From NCBI RefSeq assembly GCF_003443655.1, contig NZ_CP031941.1, positions 3,036,501 to 3,100,500 on the forward strand: a DNA stretch of 64,000 nucleotides, given 5' to 3'. Source of the stretch: Nostoc sphaeroides (GTDB taxonomy: Bacteria; Cyanobacteriota; Cyanobacteriia; Cyanobacteriales; Nostocaceae). The translations under genes were made by a program, and so were the position numbers. The notes below the pieces were generated by a model. That model had not been told where the DNA came from and searched no databases. It was given only the letters and a program-made list of their open reading frames with translations. Within the stretch, counting starts at the first letter, position 1; each line of letters opens with the position of its first letter. Of the stretch, positions 28,249 to 38,665 are shown piece after piece.

Positions 28249-28317
28249 TCTAAGCCTCCACTTTGGCTAGTTGAATATATAATGTGTAATCAAGTAAATT
28301 GTGGTGATATTCATTTT

Positions 28318-29373
28318 TTAAAGCATTACCAAATTATCTTGCGCCTCTTCTTCAAGTTCATAACCATTAGACAATTTTTCAATTGCTTGGTCAATCATTG
28401 CCAAACCCTGATCTACTTTTTCAACTAAACTTAGCTGTCCTCGGAGTTCGGCTGCACCAACGAAACCTTTAGCATACCAAGTCATGTGCTTACGGGCTTG
28501 ACGGACACCGCGATCGCCTTTATATTCCCACAAGGCTTGTAAATGATCTCTTGCACATTCCAAGCGCTGAATCGGAGTTGGTGATGCTAACATCTCTCCA
28601 GTTTTTAAGAAGTGATCAATTTCTCCTACCAAAAACGGATAACCCAAAGTCCCACGAGAACACATCACACCATCAGCGCCCGTTTGTTCTAAACATTTCA
28701 CCGCCGCTTCAACGGAAAAAATATCTCCGTTCCCAATGACTGGGATAGAAAGTACTTCTTTGACACGGGTAATCCATTCCCAACGGGCATTGCCATTGTA
28801 TCCTTGGGCGCGAGTGCGTCCGTGGACTGTGATCATTTTTGCCCCGGCATCTTCCATCCGTTTGGCAAAGTCGAGAATAGTAATTTCGTTATCATTCCAG
28901 CCAATACGGGTTTTGACTGTCACAGGCACATCAACAGCTTTTACCACTTCCCGCACAATTGCTTCTGCTACTTCTGGTTGCCGCAACAACGAAGAACCGC
29001 CACCATTTTTAGTGATTTTATTTACCGGACAACCCATATTAATATCAACAGTATCAGCACCTTCTGCAACTGCCTTTATTGCTGCTTCTGCGAGGAAATC
29101 TGGACGGCAATCAAATAATTGAACACTAATTGGGCGCTCATTGGGATCTACCTCCATGATTTTGGGTAACTGCTTGACATAATGCAACCCGGTAGCATTC
29201 ACCATTTCGGTATACATCATCGAATCTGGCGCATAGCGACGCACAAGACGGCGAAATACCATATCTGTCACCCCAGATAAAGGCGACTGGAGAACCCGAC
29301 TTTTTACCTCAAACGAGCCAATTTTCAGGGGTTGGGAAAGTCTAGCTTGGAGAATGGGAGAGAGCGAAATCAT
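28318..29373 (-). CDS. dusB: tRNA-dihydrouridine synthase
   Basis: This FMN-dependent enzyme reduces uridines in the tRNA D-loop. The 351-residue chain has an FMN-binding barrel starting VLQSPLSGVTDMVFRRLVRR. C115 in INMGCPVNK is the catalytic acid, and GGGSSLL, TVKTRIGW and VHGRTRAQGY complete the family pattern. Overall motifs fit the DusB branch. It stands alone between the Uma2 gene and a divergent pentapeptide gene. Confidence 0.93.
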   Translation of the reverse strand: MISLSPILQARLSQPLKIGSFEVKSRVLQSPLSGVTDMVFRRLVRRYAPDSMMYTEMVNATGLHYVKQLPKIMEVDPNERPISVQLFDCRPDFLAEAAIKAVAEGADTVDINMGCPVNKITKNGGGSSLLRQPEVAEAIVREVVKAVDVPVTVKTRIGWNDNEITILDFAKRMEDAGAKMITVHGRTRAQGYNGNARWEWITRVKEVLSIPVIGNGDIFSVEAAVKCLEQTGADGVMCSRGTLGYPFLVGEIDHFLKTGEMLASPTPIQRLECARDHLQALWEYKGDRGVRQARKHMTWYAKGFVGAAELRGQLSLVEKVDQGLAMIDQAIEKLSNGYELEEEAQDNLVML

Positions 29374-29604
29374 ACAAAAAATAAAAATTAATGGGAATGG
29401 AAAATAGCAGAAATATTTAGAGGTATCTGCGATGAGTGCTAATTGTAGGTTAGATATGAGGTTTTAAGCATAAAGCTTTTTTCATGAAATGGTGTACTAA
29501 ATATAGCTTTGCGTTCTCAGTCTTATGGAATATAGGTCTTTAGTTTAGTGCAATTTCTGATAAAACAGATGTTGTTCTTAATCTACTGGGGCAAAATAGA
29601 AAAC

Positions 29605-30969
29605 ATGACGATTGAATCCAATTCCTCTAATCTACCAACCCCAGAACCAGACCCCGAAAACGATTTGCAGCCGGATGACTTTGACGGTAGTGCAACTGAG
29701 AAAAACCTAAGCTCAGAAGTACTAGCGACACAACAAGCCCTAGCTGCGATCGCATCTTTGCAATCTCCGCAACATACAAATGCTCTAAAACTTGCCCGTT
29801 CTGACTTCAAGCAACCGATTACCAACCAATTCACAGTTAAGCCAAGGGCGTTGCTGATTACTCTCATAGCGATCGCCATCACCTTTATTGGAGTTATCCT
29901 CAATAACTGGATCATCGGCATTATCGGAACGCTGATAACCTTGCTGTTATCCCTAGCAATATTATTGCCTTGGTTCCAAGAAGTTTTAAACAACTGGTTT
30001 TCACCCCAAGAACGCACGCTGTTTGTGGCCTTTTTGGGACTACTAGTAGCCATCATCGGCTTGATTCGGTTTACAGGTGTGGGCGATCGCTTAGTGCTTT
30101 GGGGACGCCAGATTAACTGGGACATTGCTGGAACTCTAGCAGATTGGTTTGGTGCTTTGGGGCAAATTCTGATCGCCGTCATCGCCGTTTACGTGGCGTG
30201 GCGACAATATGTTATTTCCAAAGACTTGACAATTCAGCAAAACCTGCTAACAGTTCAACAAAATATCATCACCCAGCAACAGACAATTGATTCCTATTTC
30301 CAAGGCGTTTCAGATTTAGTATTAGATCAAGAAGGATTATTAGAAGATTGGCCTCAAGAGAGAGCGATCGCTGAAGGACGCACTGCGGCAATTTTAAGTA
30401 GTGTAGATGGCAGTGGTAAAGCCAAAATTCTCCGCTTTCTCTCACGTTCCAAGTTACTGTCACCCTTACAACGCGATCGGCTATTAGGTCGAGCCATTCT
30501 TGACGGCAGTGGCGGATATGCAGAAGACCGCCTAGAAGGTGTGCGTGTCATCGATTTAGGCGTAACCCTAGCCGCCGCAGACCTTTCTGGTACTGATTTG
30601 CGTTGGACTGACCTGAGCGAAGCTAATCTTGTCCGCGCTAACCTGAGTGGTTGTGATTTAGTAAAAGCCAACCTCTCCCGCACTATTTTATATAGTGCTA
30701 ATCTCAGTGGTGCTGACATCAACGGGATTCGCCTATTCTACGGTGTAGTGGATAAAGCATCACCCCGTAGTCGTACTCAACCACCAAATTATCAAACCGG
30801 CGAACAAACTGGCGCTGTAGTGGAAAATGCCGATTTCACCAATGTACAGCGCATGTCTGAGTCTGCACGTAACTACTGTTGCGCTTGGGGTGGTGAAAAA
30901 ACTAGAGGTACTATTCCTGGTGGTTGTGAAGGTATTCCGAATAAGTTGGGAAGATCAAAAATTAGTTAG
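29605..30969 (+). CDS. Membrane pentapeptide-repeat protein
   Basis: This protein of about 454 residues has an acidic, Pro-rich N-terminus, two to three hydrophobic helices at about 80-150, another near 170-200, and a helical stretch with Gln-rich repeats. Pentapeptide repeats (A-(D/N)-L-S-x) form a right-handed beta-helix around residues 315-385: DLSGTDLRWTDLSEANL and following. Function is unknown; such proteins are abundant in cyanobacteria. The ATG at 29605 is preferred over a GTG 57 bp upstream. Its 3' end overlaps the convergent Uma2 gene by 8 bp. Confidence 0.8.
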   Translation: MTIESNSSNLPTPEPDPENDLQPDDFDGSATEKNLSSEVLATQQALAAIASLQSPQHTNALKLARSDFKQPITNQFTVKPRALLITLIAIAITFIGVILNNWIIGIIGTLITLLLSLAILLPWFQEVLNNWFSPQERTLFVAFLGLLVAIIGLIRFTGVGDRLVLWGRQINWDIAGTLADWFGALGQILIAVIAVYVAWRQYVISKDLTIQQNLLTVQQNIITQQQTIDSYFQGVSDLVLDQEGLLEDWPQERAIAEGRTAAILSSVDGSGKAKILRFLSRSKLLSPLQRDRLLGRAILDGSGGYAEDRLEGVRVIDLGVTLAAADLSGTDLRWTDLSEANLVRANLSGCDLVKANLSRTILYSANLSGADINGIRLFYGVVDKASPRSRTQPPNYQTGEQTGAVVENADFTNVQRMSESARNYCCAWGGEKTRGTIPGGCEGIPNKLGRSKIS

Positions 30970-31576
30970 CCGCATTAAAAATCTGCTGTGCAGTTAAATT
31001 TAATTGGGGAAAAGTAGGTGATGAAATCGCGGTGTTACCTTGAAACGCTGTCATTTGATATTCACCATCAACTAATTCGCACACAAAAATAGTAGGTTGT
31101 TTGGGATTACCGATGAACTTTCTTGCACCCAATGCAGCATAATCAGCAATCCAATATTCGGGAATGCCCATTTCTTCATAATCGCTAAGTTTATTGTAGT
31201 AATCATCTCGCCAGTTGGTTGAAACAACTTCAATAACTATTGGAACCGATGCTGCTTGGCTTACTGTTGACTGTTTCTGAAAAAGCGGTTCATTGTCAAG
31301 ATTATCAAGATTTAGCAGGAACACATCAGGCGAATAAGCCGATTCGGCAGAAGGAGTTTGGATGAATGCAGTTTTGGGGATTCCATAGGGTAAATTAAGA
31401 CGATCAAACTCCACGGTTAATTTCCGCGACAAAAATGCAATAACTTTTTCATGCGAACCGGTTGGGGGTGGCATTTCAACAATTACTCCTTTGTGCAATT
31501 CATAGCGTTTTTCATCGTTGGGATACCATTCAATAAATTCATTGAAGGTTAGTAATTTGGGCAACGCTTGGGTCAT
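30962..31576 (-). CDS. Uma2 family endonuclease-like protein (2)
   Basis: This 204-residue Uma2/DUF820 protein contains EKRYELHKGVIVEMPPPTGSHE, AYSPDVFLLN, PIVIEVVSTNWRDDY and YEEMGIPEYWIADY. These are the standard N-terminal, catalytic Asp, ExV and C-terminal motifs. It is closer in sequence to the third Uma2 copy than to the first, since both share EVVSTNW and the WIADY segment. It is convergent with the pentapeptide gene. Confidence 0.88.
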   Translation of the reverse strand: MTQALPKLLTFNEFIEWYPNDEKRYELHKGVIVEMPPPTGSHEKVIAFLSRKLTVEFDRLNLPYGIPKTAFIQTPSAESAYSPDVFLLNLDNLDNEPLFQKQSTVSQAASVPIVIEVVSTNWRDDYYNKLSDYEEMGIPEYWIADYAALGARKFIGNPKQPTIFVCELVDGEYQMTAFQGNTAISSPTFPQLNLTAQQIFNAAN

Positions 31577-31996
31577 AGTCTTACCTCCATATATGATGTT
31601 TTACCTTATCATGCAATAAATGTTAATTAGGATTACAAATATATTAAATGGCTTTATAGCAGTTATCGTTTACGTGAGGTACACCCGTAAGGGCACGGCA
31701 ATGCCGTGCCCCTACTCGTGATGTAACGTTGTACTGCATCTGAATGGGAACCGCTTTATGTAAATTCTTGGTGGTTGCCCGAATTCAATCAACAACTGTC
31801 CAAATTCAATCAACGGGGGTTAGGTCTGTATTGCACTTAAGTGAGAAGCGCTATATCAATAATTGTTGACATCAAAACAGTGCCAAGGTCATGTTATATC
31901 GTTTTTGCACTTTTCCAACATAACCCCCATTAAATAATTATTAAGCAGTTCAAATATTTATCCTCAGAGAGCGCTACCTCTTCCCCAATCCTAACT
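31577..31996. other. Gap with one palindromic element
   Basis: The gap between two Uma2 genes contains the element at 31655-31758 and otherwise A+T-rich sequence, including near-repeated CAATCAAC motifs around 31787-31815. No gene is visible. Confidence 0.6.
31655..31758. mobile_element. TATAGC-type palindromic element (copy A)
   Basis: Imperfect inverted ends (TATAGCAGTTATCG...GTGAGGTACA and TTGTACTGCAT...GGGAACCGCTTTA) enclose a perfect inner hairpin, GGCACGGCA/TGCCGTGCC. A related 95-bp element is at 62914-63008. Confidence 0.6.
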
Positions 31997-32647
31997 CTAG
32001 CGACCCGCGACAAATATCTGTTCTGCCGTCAAATTCAGGTCTGGAAATGTTTGGGATATGAGGCATTCTGTTCCCCTAAATTGTTGTCCTTGATAAGTTC
32101 CATCGACTAACTGATAAATTGTGATTACAGGTTGTTTGGATAAGCCAATGTAGCGTTTGCCTCCTAACCCTAAATAATCTGCGATCCAATACTCCCCAAT
32201 ACCTAAAGCTTCGTAGTCTTCCACTTTCCTAGCATAGTCATTCTGCCAATTGGTGCTGACAACCTCCACGACCAATTTAACAGACTTACCTAGTGTAATC
32301 ACTGGCTCAGTTTTCCATAATGGCTCATTCGCCAAAGCCGTTTGATCAAGAATCACAACATCAGGTCTAAAGGCTGAATTTTGACCTAATGGTTTAATCA
32401 GGCATTTCATGGGAATAAACCAAGGCAAGTTGAGCAGATCAATTGCTACGTTGAGCTTACGATTAATTAACCCAGCTACCTGTTCATGAAGTCCAGTAGG
32501 TTCCAAGTCAATTAGTTCTCCGTCGATTAACTCGTAGCGGACATCATCCAGATAGCCAGCAATGAATGCCTCAGAGCTAAGATTACTTGTATTAATAGTG
32601 GCTGAGAGCATCGAGATTTGTCCTTCTAGGTTCAGCTGACTTTTCAC
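31997..32647 (-). CDS. Uma2 family endonuclease-like protein (3)
   Basis: This 216-residue protein shows the Uma2 signature: VRYELIDGELIDLEPTGLHE, AFRPDVVILD with the catalytic Asp, VKLVVEVVSTNW, and YEALGIGEYWIADY. It is clearly paralogous to the copy 420 bp downstream. A start at the next internal ATG (MLSATINTSN) is possible. An AGGACTTACGCA repeat end overlaps its 5' edge (32645-32658). Confidence 0.87.
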   Translation of the reverse strand: MKSQLNLEGQISMLSATINTSNLSSEAFIAGYLDDVRYELIDGELIDLEPTGLHEQVAGLINRKLNVAIDLLNLPWFIPMKCLIKPLGQNSAFRPDVVILDQTALANEPLWKTEPVITLGKSVKLVVEVVSTNWQNDYARKVEDYEALGIGEYWIADYLGLGGKRYIGLSKQPVITIYQLVDGTYQGQQFRGTECLISQTFPDLNLTAEQIFVAGR

Positions 32648-32745
32648 GTTATTAGGACTTACGCAATTAGTTGCTCAAGTGTGACGTTTTCCGCAGCAAG
32701 AGTTTGAACCATTATGTTAATCAAGTAGTAGAAAAATCTACCAGT

Positions 32746-33522
32746 CTAGTAATTCTCGCCTTCAGGTAAGGTGAGGATTTCAACGCCGTCTTCAGTTACA
32801 GCTAAGGTATGCTCGCATTGAGCAGAAAGCTTGCGATCGCGCGTTACCGCAGTCCATTTATCGCCCAGAACCTCGACTTCGTAAGTACCTTCGTTAATCA
32901 TTGGCTCAATAGTAAAAACCATCCCTGGTCTGAGGCGCTTACCCTTACCGCGTGTGCCATAGTGGGGAACATCCGGCGCAGTGTGGAAAATGTGACTGAT
33001 GCCGTGTCCAACGAAATCTCGCACTACAGAAAAGCCTTGTGCTTCAGCATACTCTTGAATGGCTGCACCAATGTCGCCAATGCGTCCCCCAGGTTTAACT
33101 TCAGCAATACCCAAGCGTAAACACTCCTCTGTCACCTCTACCAGCTTCCTCGCTGTTGGCGAAGGAGTGCCGACAAAGAATGTCTTAGATGTGTCGCCGT
33201 GATAACCTTCAACAATCGGCGTCACATCAATATTAATGATGTCACCTTCCTTGAGGATTTGCTTGGCGTTGGGAATGCCGTGACAAATTACCTCATTTAC
33301 GCTAGTGCAAATTGATTTAGGATAGCCTCTATAGCCAAGAGGTGCGCTTTTTGCTCCATGAGCTTGCGTCCAACGTTCGGCTTCATCATTGAGTTCGAGA
33401 GTGCTAACCCCAGGCTTGACGAACGGTTCTAGATGCTGGAGAAGTTTAGCAGCTAAACGCCCAGCTTGACGCATTTTCTCTATTTCTCGTTGGGATAAAA
33501 TAACAATTATTTCAGTTTTCAT
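32746..33522 (-). CDS. map: Methionine aminopeptidase, type I
   Basis: This enzyme removes the initiator methionine from new proteins. The 258-residue protein has all five metal ligands of the pita-bread fold: the Asp pair in NIDVTPIVEGYHGDT, GHGISHIFH (His), TIEPMI (Glu) and CEHTLAV (Glu). HGIP provides the substrate-site histidine. There is no N-terminal zinc-finger extension. Its ATG overlaps the bvdR stop codon (TAATG), so translation is coupled. Confidence 0.95.
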   Translation of the reverse strand: MKTEIIVILSQREIEKMRQAGRLAAKLLQHLEPFVKPGVSTLELNDEAERWTQAHGAKSAPLGYRGYPKSICTSVNEVICHGIPNAKQILKEGDIINIDVTPIVEGYHGDTSKTFFVGTPSPTARKLVEVTEECLRLGIAEVKPGGRIGDIGAAIQEYAEAQGFSVVRDFVGHGISHIFHTAPDVPHYGTRGKGKRLRPGMVFTIEPMINEGTYEVEVLGDKWTAVTRDRKLSAQCEHTLAVTEDGVEILTLPEGENY

Positions 33523-34544
33523 TAACTTTTATCTAAAGTATTTTTTATAAACATAGTTAACCCTGTCTGTGCAGCTCTTTGTGCAGCATCAGCAACATGC
33601 AGGGTATACAAGCTCTCCTCTGGTGTAACATACAAAGGAGTGCCATCAAAAAGATGGTCTAAAACCATACTCGTATCTTTGGCGAACAAACCCCGGCGAG
33701 GGCCAACCTCTATAGGTGTTGTTTCCCCTGGTTGGATGAATATTCCGGTGTCGCCATCAAAAATTAAACCACCCTTTTCCCCGTGAACTTCAAACTTGCG
33801 TTCTGATTGCCAAACAGTTTCGCCTTTACCATAGACTACTTGCGCTAAAAGTCCACTATCAAAGCACAGTTCACTAGTGCAGAAACAGGTTTGGTAGTAT
33901 TCCGGTTCTATTTCCCAATATCGCTGGTGACAGTTAACAGTAAATACTGTACCAAATAAATCGGTGAGACGATGTAGGCGAGACAGCGCTCCAATTAAGG
34001 GAAAACCGAACAACTCATGGTTATAAGTCCATTTGCGGGGTGCAGGATTCTGGGGATTTATGGTACTGTAGCGAACATAAAAAACTTCACCAATTTTTGC
34101 TAAGTTTTGCTTCAAAGCTTGATGCAAACCACCCAAAAGTTCCAGGTGTTCAACGTGCAGGAGTTTTTTTTGTGCTTTGGCTAAGGCAATCAGTTCTTCT
34201 GCTTCGACTACATCCAACGATAGAGGATACTCTACAATCACATGTTTGCCGTTCGTAAGTGCTGCACGAGCGATCGCACCATGATCTCGATTGATAGTGG
34301 AAATCACCACTAGGTCTATATCTTCACGCTCTACTAACTCTTGCCAAGAACTCAACGCTTCAATCTGGTACTCTTTGGCAAAGGTTTCTGTTGTTTCTAC
34401 GGTATGACCAACAGCTGCAATTAACTGCGATCGCATTCCCTCATTATGGAGCAATGCCTTAGCTCGAAACTTTGCCGCATACCCAGTACCCACCAAACCT
34501 ACACGCACTTTTGCTTTTTCCAAAGTTGCTTCTGAATTATACAT
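33522..34544 (-). CDS. bvdR: Biliverdin reductase (Gfo/Idh/MocA family)
   Basis: This NAD(P)H-dependent reductase converts biliverdin to bilirubin and affects phycobilin metabolism in cyanobacteria. The Rossmann motif VGLVGTGYAAKFRAKALL is followed by VVISTINRDHGAIA, VIVEYPLSLD and LLHVEHLELLGG. The last of these, with YSTINPQNPAPRKWTY and GSRRGLF-like VGPRRGLF, matches the Synechocystis BvdR pattern closely. The ATG at 34544 is preferred to a GTG nine bases upstream because GTGAGG sits just before it. It forms an operon with map. Confidence 0.9.
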   Translation of the reverse strand: MYNSEATLEKAKVRVGLVGTGYAAKFRAKALLHNEGMRSQLIAAVGHTVETTETFAKEYQIEALSSWQELVEREDIDLVVISTINRDHGAIARAALTNGKHVIVEYPLSLDVVEAEELIALAKAQKKLLHVEHLELLGGLHQALKQNLAKIGEVFYVRYSTINPQNPAPRKWTYNHELFGFPLIGALSRLHRLTDLFGTVFTVNCHQRYWEIEPEYYQTCFCTSELCFDSGLLAQVVYGKGETVWQSERKFEVHGEKGGLIFDGDTGIFIQPGETTPIEVGPRRGLFAKDTSMVLDHLFDGTPLYVTPEESLYTLHVADAAQRAAQTGLTMFIKNTLDKS

Positions 34545-34869
34545 GATCCTCACTAGTTCTGTTTTTCATTCTTTCATGCTTCTAGTAGTGAGATTCTCTT
34601 TTCATAAGGAATCAAAAGATTTCACCAGTTTAGACTCTACAACATTCGTACTAGTAGTCTGTCAAGAAATAATTGACGGATAGATTCCTTGTAGAGACGG
34701 CGATTTATCGCGTCTCCCTAACCGGAAAAATGAATTTGACAGACTACTAGAGCATGTTTTCAAAACAGACTTTATGAAAAGATGCCGAAAATATCACAAT
34801 CTTGGAAAATAATAAAGTAAGTCGAGTATCACAAGACTCACTTGATATCCTCATTTATTCTAGGAAAAT
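34545..34869. other. Divergent bvdR-metH promoter region
   Basis: This 325-bp gap must hold both promoters. It contains a palindromic element at 34651-34750. I looked for a cobalamin riboswitch before metH and saw none of its conserved boxes. Confidence 0.6.
34651..34750. mobile_element. CTAGTAGTCTGTCAA-ended palindromic element
   Basis: CTAGTAGTCTGTCAA at 34651-34665 is matched exactly by TTGACAGACTACTAG at 34736-34750. An inner GAGACGGCGA / TCGCGTCTC hairpin is present. The 109-bp element at 51721-51829 has related ends and the same kind of inner hairpin. Confidence 0.7.
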
Positions 34870-37800
34870 ATGACTCATCCTTTCCTTGAACGCCTGCGTA
34901 GTCCAGATAGCCCAGTCCTCGTTTTCGACGGGGCGATGGGAACCAACTTACAAACCCAAAACCTCACTGCTGAAGACTTCGGCGGCCCCCAGTATGAAGG
35001 TTGTAACGAATACTTAGTCCACACTAAACCCGAAGCAGTCGCTAAGGTTCACCGCGACTTTCTCGCTGCTGGTGCTGATGTCATTGAAACCGATACCTTT
35101 GGCAGTACCTCCCTCGTGCTGGCAGAATATGACTTAGCAGACCAAGCCTACTACCTCAGCAAGACAGCCGCAGAATTGGCGAAACGTGTGGCTGCGGAAT
35201 TTTCCACGCCAGAAAAACCCCGCTTTGTGGCAGGTTCCATTGGCCCCACAACGAAACTCCCTACCTTGGGACATATTGACTTTGACACCATGAAAGCTAC
35301 TTTTGCTGAACAAGCAGAGGCGCTGTGGGATGGTGGTGTCGATTTATTTCTGGTGGAAACTTGCCAAGATGTGCTGCAAATTAAGGCGGCGCTGAATGCC
35401 ATTGAAGAAGTGTTTGCCAAAAAAGGCGATCGCAGACCGTTGATGGTTTCTGTGACAATGGAAAGCATGGGCACAATGTTGGTTGGTTCCGAAATCAGCG
35501 CTGTGGTGACAATTCTGGAACATTACCCAATTGACATTCTTGGTCTAAATTGCGCCACAGGCCCAGACTTGATGAAACCACATATCAAGTATCTGGCAGA
35601 ACATTCACCTTTCATCGTTTCCTGTATCCCCAACGCGGGTTTACCTGAGAACGTTGGCGGTCAAGCGCACTACCGCCTGACACCGTTGGAATTACGGATG
35701 TCATTGATGCATTTTGTTGAAGATTTGGGTGTCCAAGTGATTGGGGGTTGCTGTGGGACGCGTCCAGAACACATTCAACAATTGGCAGAACTTGCTAAAG
35801 ACTTGAAGCCAAAAGTTAGACATCCTAGCTTAGAACCAGCAGCAGCATCAATTTACACCACTCAGCCCTACGATCAAGATAATTCCTTCTTGATTGTTGG
35901 TGAACGTCTCAACGCCAGTGGTTCCAAGAAGTGCCGCGATTTGCTAAATGCCGAAGATTGGGATGGACTCGTTTCAATGGCGAGGGCGCAAGTCAAAGAA
36001 GGCGCACACATCCTCGATGTCAACGTCGATTATGTGGGACGCGACGGTGTACGGGATATGCACGAATTAGTTTCGCGCATTGTTAATAATGTCACACTGC
36101 CTTTAATGCTTGACTCCACCGAATGGGAAAAGATGGAGGCGGGTTTAAAGGTTGCTGGTGGTAAGTGTTTGCTGAATTCTACCAACTACGAAGATGGGGA
36201 ACCGCGCTTTTTGAAGGTGCTGGAGTTAGCGAAAAAATACGGTGCTGGTGTAGTCATTGGTACTATAGATGAAGATGGAATGGCGCGGACAGCAGACAAA
36301 AAGTTTGCGATCGCACAGCGTGCATACCGTCAAGCTGTAGAATATGGTATACCACCCACAGAAATATTCTTTGATACCCTAGCGTTACCCATTTCCACCG
36401 GGATTGAAGAAGACCGAGAAAATGGTAAAGCCACCATTGAATCCATCCGGCGCATTCGTGAAGGATTGCCTGGATGTCATGTAATTTTGGGTGTTTCCAA
36501 TATTTCCTTTGGTTTGAATCCAGCCTCGCGGATGGTGTTGAACTCAGTGTTTTTGCACGAGGCGACAACGGCGGGAATGGATGCAGCCATTGTCAGCGCT
36601 AACAAAATTTTACCGTTATCGAAGATTGATCCACGCCATCAAGAAATTTGTCGGCAGTTGATTTATGATGAGCGGAAATTTGATGGTAACGTCTGCGTTT
36701 ACGATCCATTGGGAGAGCTTACCACAGCCTTTGCTGGGGTGACAACTAAGCGCGATCGCTCCTTAGATGAAAGTCTCCCCATCCCAGAACGTCTAAAACG
36801 TCACATCATCGACGGCGAACGCATTGGCTTAGAAGAACATCTGAAAAAAGCCTTAGAAGAACATCCTCCCTTGGAAATTATCAACACCTTTCTGCTAGAT
36901 GGCATGAAAGTTGTCGGAGAATTATTCGGTTCTGGGCAAATGCAGCTACCCTTCGTATTGCAATCAGCAGAAACCATGAAAGCGGCGGTGGCATTTCTAG
37001 AACCCTTCATGGAAAAATCAGAATCAGGTAACAATGCCAAGGGAACCTTTATCATTGCCACAGTCAAAGGCGATGTCCACGACATTGGTAAAAACTTGGT
37101 GGATATCATCTTATCCAACAACGGCTACAAAGTGATTAACCTGGGAATTAAGCAGCCGGTGGAAAACATCATCAACGCTTATGAACAGCACAAAGCTGAT
37201 TGTATTGCCATGAGTGGTTTGCTGGTGAAATCCACCGCCTTTATGAAAGAGAACTTGGAGGTATTCAACGAAAAAGGAATTAGTGTCCCCGTAATTTTAG
37301 GTGGTGCGGCGCTGACTCCCAAATTTGTGTATGAAGATTGCCAAAAAACTTACAAAGGTAAGGTTGTATATGGCAAAGATGCCTTTTCTGACTTGCACTT
37401 CATGGATAAATTAATGCCAGCAAAGGCAACTAATAACTGGGAAGATTTGCAAGGATTTTTGAACGAAGTTGAAACGGCTGAAGTTTCGACAAATGGTAAC
37501 AAAGAACCAAAAGTTACAACTGCTGAAGAAACATCTGCTGAACCCAAAGTAGTAGATACGAGACGTTCTGATGCTGTGGCGATAGATATTGAACGTCCCA
37601 CACCGCCTTTTTGGGGAACGCAGTTATTGCAGCCTAGTGATATTCCCATCGAGGAAATATTCTGGCACTTAGATTTACAAGCTTTAGTTGCTGGACAATG
37701 GCAATTCCGTAAACCAAAGGAACAATCTAAGGAAGAATATCAGGCTTTCTTGGCTGAGAAAGTTTACCCAGTTTTAGAAACTTGGAAACAGCGAATTCTT

Positions 37801-38388
37801 GAAGAAAATCTGTTACATCCCCAGGTGATTTACGGGTATTTCCCTTGTCAATCTGAGGGGAATTCTCTACATGTATGGAACCAATCACAGCAGGTTACAA
37901 CTTTTGAGTTTCCTAGACAGAAGTCATTAAGGCGGCTGTGCATAGCAGATTTCTTTGCACCGAAGGAATCGGGAATTATTGATGTCTTCCCAATGCAGGC
38001 GGTGACTGTAGGGGAGATTGCCACAGAGTTTGCCCAAAAGCTGTTTGCTGCCAATCAATACACCGATTATCTGTATTTCCACGGCATGGCAGTACAGGTG
38101 GCAGAGGCTGTGGCTGAATGGACACACGCCAGAATCCGCCGAGAGTTAGGTTTTACAGCTGAAGAACCCGACAATATTCGGGATATATTAGCACAACGCT
38201 ATCGTGGCTCACGGTATAGTTTTGGTTATCCCGCTTGTCCGAATATCCAAGACCAATACAAGCAACTGGAGTTATTGCAGACTGACAGAATTAACTTGTA
38301 TATGGATGAAAGTGAACAACTTTATCCAGAACAGTCTACCACTGCGATTATTGCTTACCACCCACTAGCAAAATACTTCAGCGCGTAA
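34870..38388 (+). CDS. metH: Cobalamin-dependent methionine synthase
   Basis: This enzyme transfers a methyl group from methyltetrahydrofolate to homocysteine via B12. All four modules are present in 1172 residues. The homocysteine domain (about 1-325) has zinc ligands C228, C294 and C295. The pterin domain lies at about 340-600. The B12 domain has H737 in GDVHDIGKN as the cobalt ligand. The AdoMet activation domain (about 925-1172) includes [14 protein letters not shown]. An acidic linker (about 860-920) precedes the last. AGGAAA lies just upstream of the ATG. Confidence 0.97.
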   Translation: MTHPFLERLRSPDSPVLVFDGAMGTNLQTQNLTAEDFGGPQYEGCNEYLVHTKPEAVAKVHRDFLAAGADVIETDTFGSTSLVLAEYDLADQAYYLSKTAAELAKRVAAEFSTPEKPRFVAGSIGPTTKLPTLGHIDFDTMKATFAEQAEALWDGGVDLFLVETCQDVLQIKAALNAIEEVFAKKGDRRPLMVSVTMESMGTMLVGSEISAVVTILEHYPIDILGLNCATGPDLMKPHIKYLAEHSPFIVSCIPNAGLPENVGGQAHYRLTPLELRMSLMHFVEDLGVQVIGGCCGTRPEHIQQLAELAKDLKPKVRHPSLEPAAASIYTTQPYDQDNSFLIVGERLNASGSKKCRDLLNAEDWDGLVSMARAQVKEGAHILDVNVDYVGRDGVRDMHELVSRIVNNVTLPLMLDSTEWEKMEAGLKVAGGKCLLNSTNYEDGEPRFLKVLELAKKYGAGVVIGTIDEDGMARTADKKFAIAQRAYRQAVEYGIPPTEIFFDTLALPISTGIEEDRENGKATIESIRRIREGLPGCHVILGVSNISFGLNPASRMVLNSVFLHEATTAGMDAAIVSANKILPLSKIDPRHQEICRQLIYDERKFDGNVCVYDPLGELTTAFAGVTTKRDRSLDESLPIPERLKRHIIDGERIGLEEHLKKALEEHPPLEIINTFLLDGMKVVGELFGSGQMQLPFVLQSAETMKAAVAFLEPFMEKSESGNNAKGTFIIATVKGDVHDIGKNLVDIILSNNGYKVINLGIKQPVENIINAYEQHKADCIAMSGLLVKSTAFMKENLEVFNEKGISVPVILGGAALTPKFVYEDCQKTYKGKVVYGKDAFSDLHFMDKLMPAKATNNWEDLQGFLNEVETAEVSTNGNKEPKVTTAEETSAEPKVVDTRRSDAVAIDIERPTPPFWGTQLLQPSDIPIEEIFWHLDLQALVAGQWQFRKPKEQSKEEYQAFLAEKVYPVLETWKQRILEENLLHPQVIYGYFPCQSEGNSLHVWNQSQQVTTFEFPRQKSLRRLCIADFFAPKESGIIDVFPMQAVTVGEIATEFAQKLFAANQYTDYLYFHGMAVQVAEAVAEWTHARIRRELGFTAEEPDNIRDILAQRYRGSRYSFGYPACPNIQDQYKQLELLQTDRINLYMDESEQLYPEQSTTAIIAYHPLAKYFSA

Positions 38389-38451
38389 CCTTTCCCTTTT
38401 CCCCTTCTCCACAACGGTGAAGCTGACAATTCAGGTTATGTGGAAAAGTCC

Positions 38452-38556
38452 ACGAAAACCTAACCCCCTAACCCCCTTCCCGTGTCGGGAAGGGGGAAAA
38501 TTCAAAGTCTCTCTCCTTTTAGGAGAGAGATTTAGAGAGAGGTTTTTCAGATACCG
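38452..38556. repeat. Dispersed hairpin repeat after metH
   Basis: It has a strong CCCCCTTCCCG / CGGGAAGGGGG stem followed by TCTCTCTCC / GGAGAGAGA. The same pair of hairpins occurs inverted at 23905-24012. It may also end metH transcription, although no U tract follows. Confidence 0.65.
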
Positions 38557-38665
38557 CTGAATTGTCACAACGGTGAAGGGAGAATTAAACAAACCGTAAA
38601 GCTCGTGACACCTGAATTCTGTTTCGATAAAAATTGCATAAGTCGATAATATACAGCAGAGAAAA

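Noticed and set aside
34554..34869. Cobalamin riboswitch before metH
   Set aside because: No B12-box or conserved core sequence was seen; the gap is mostly a palindromic element.
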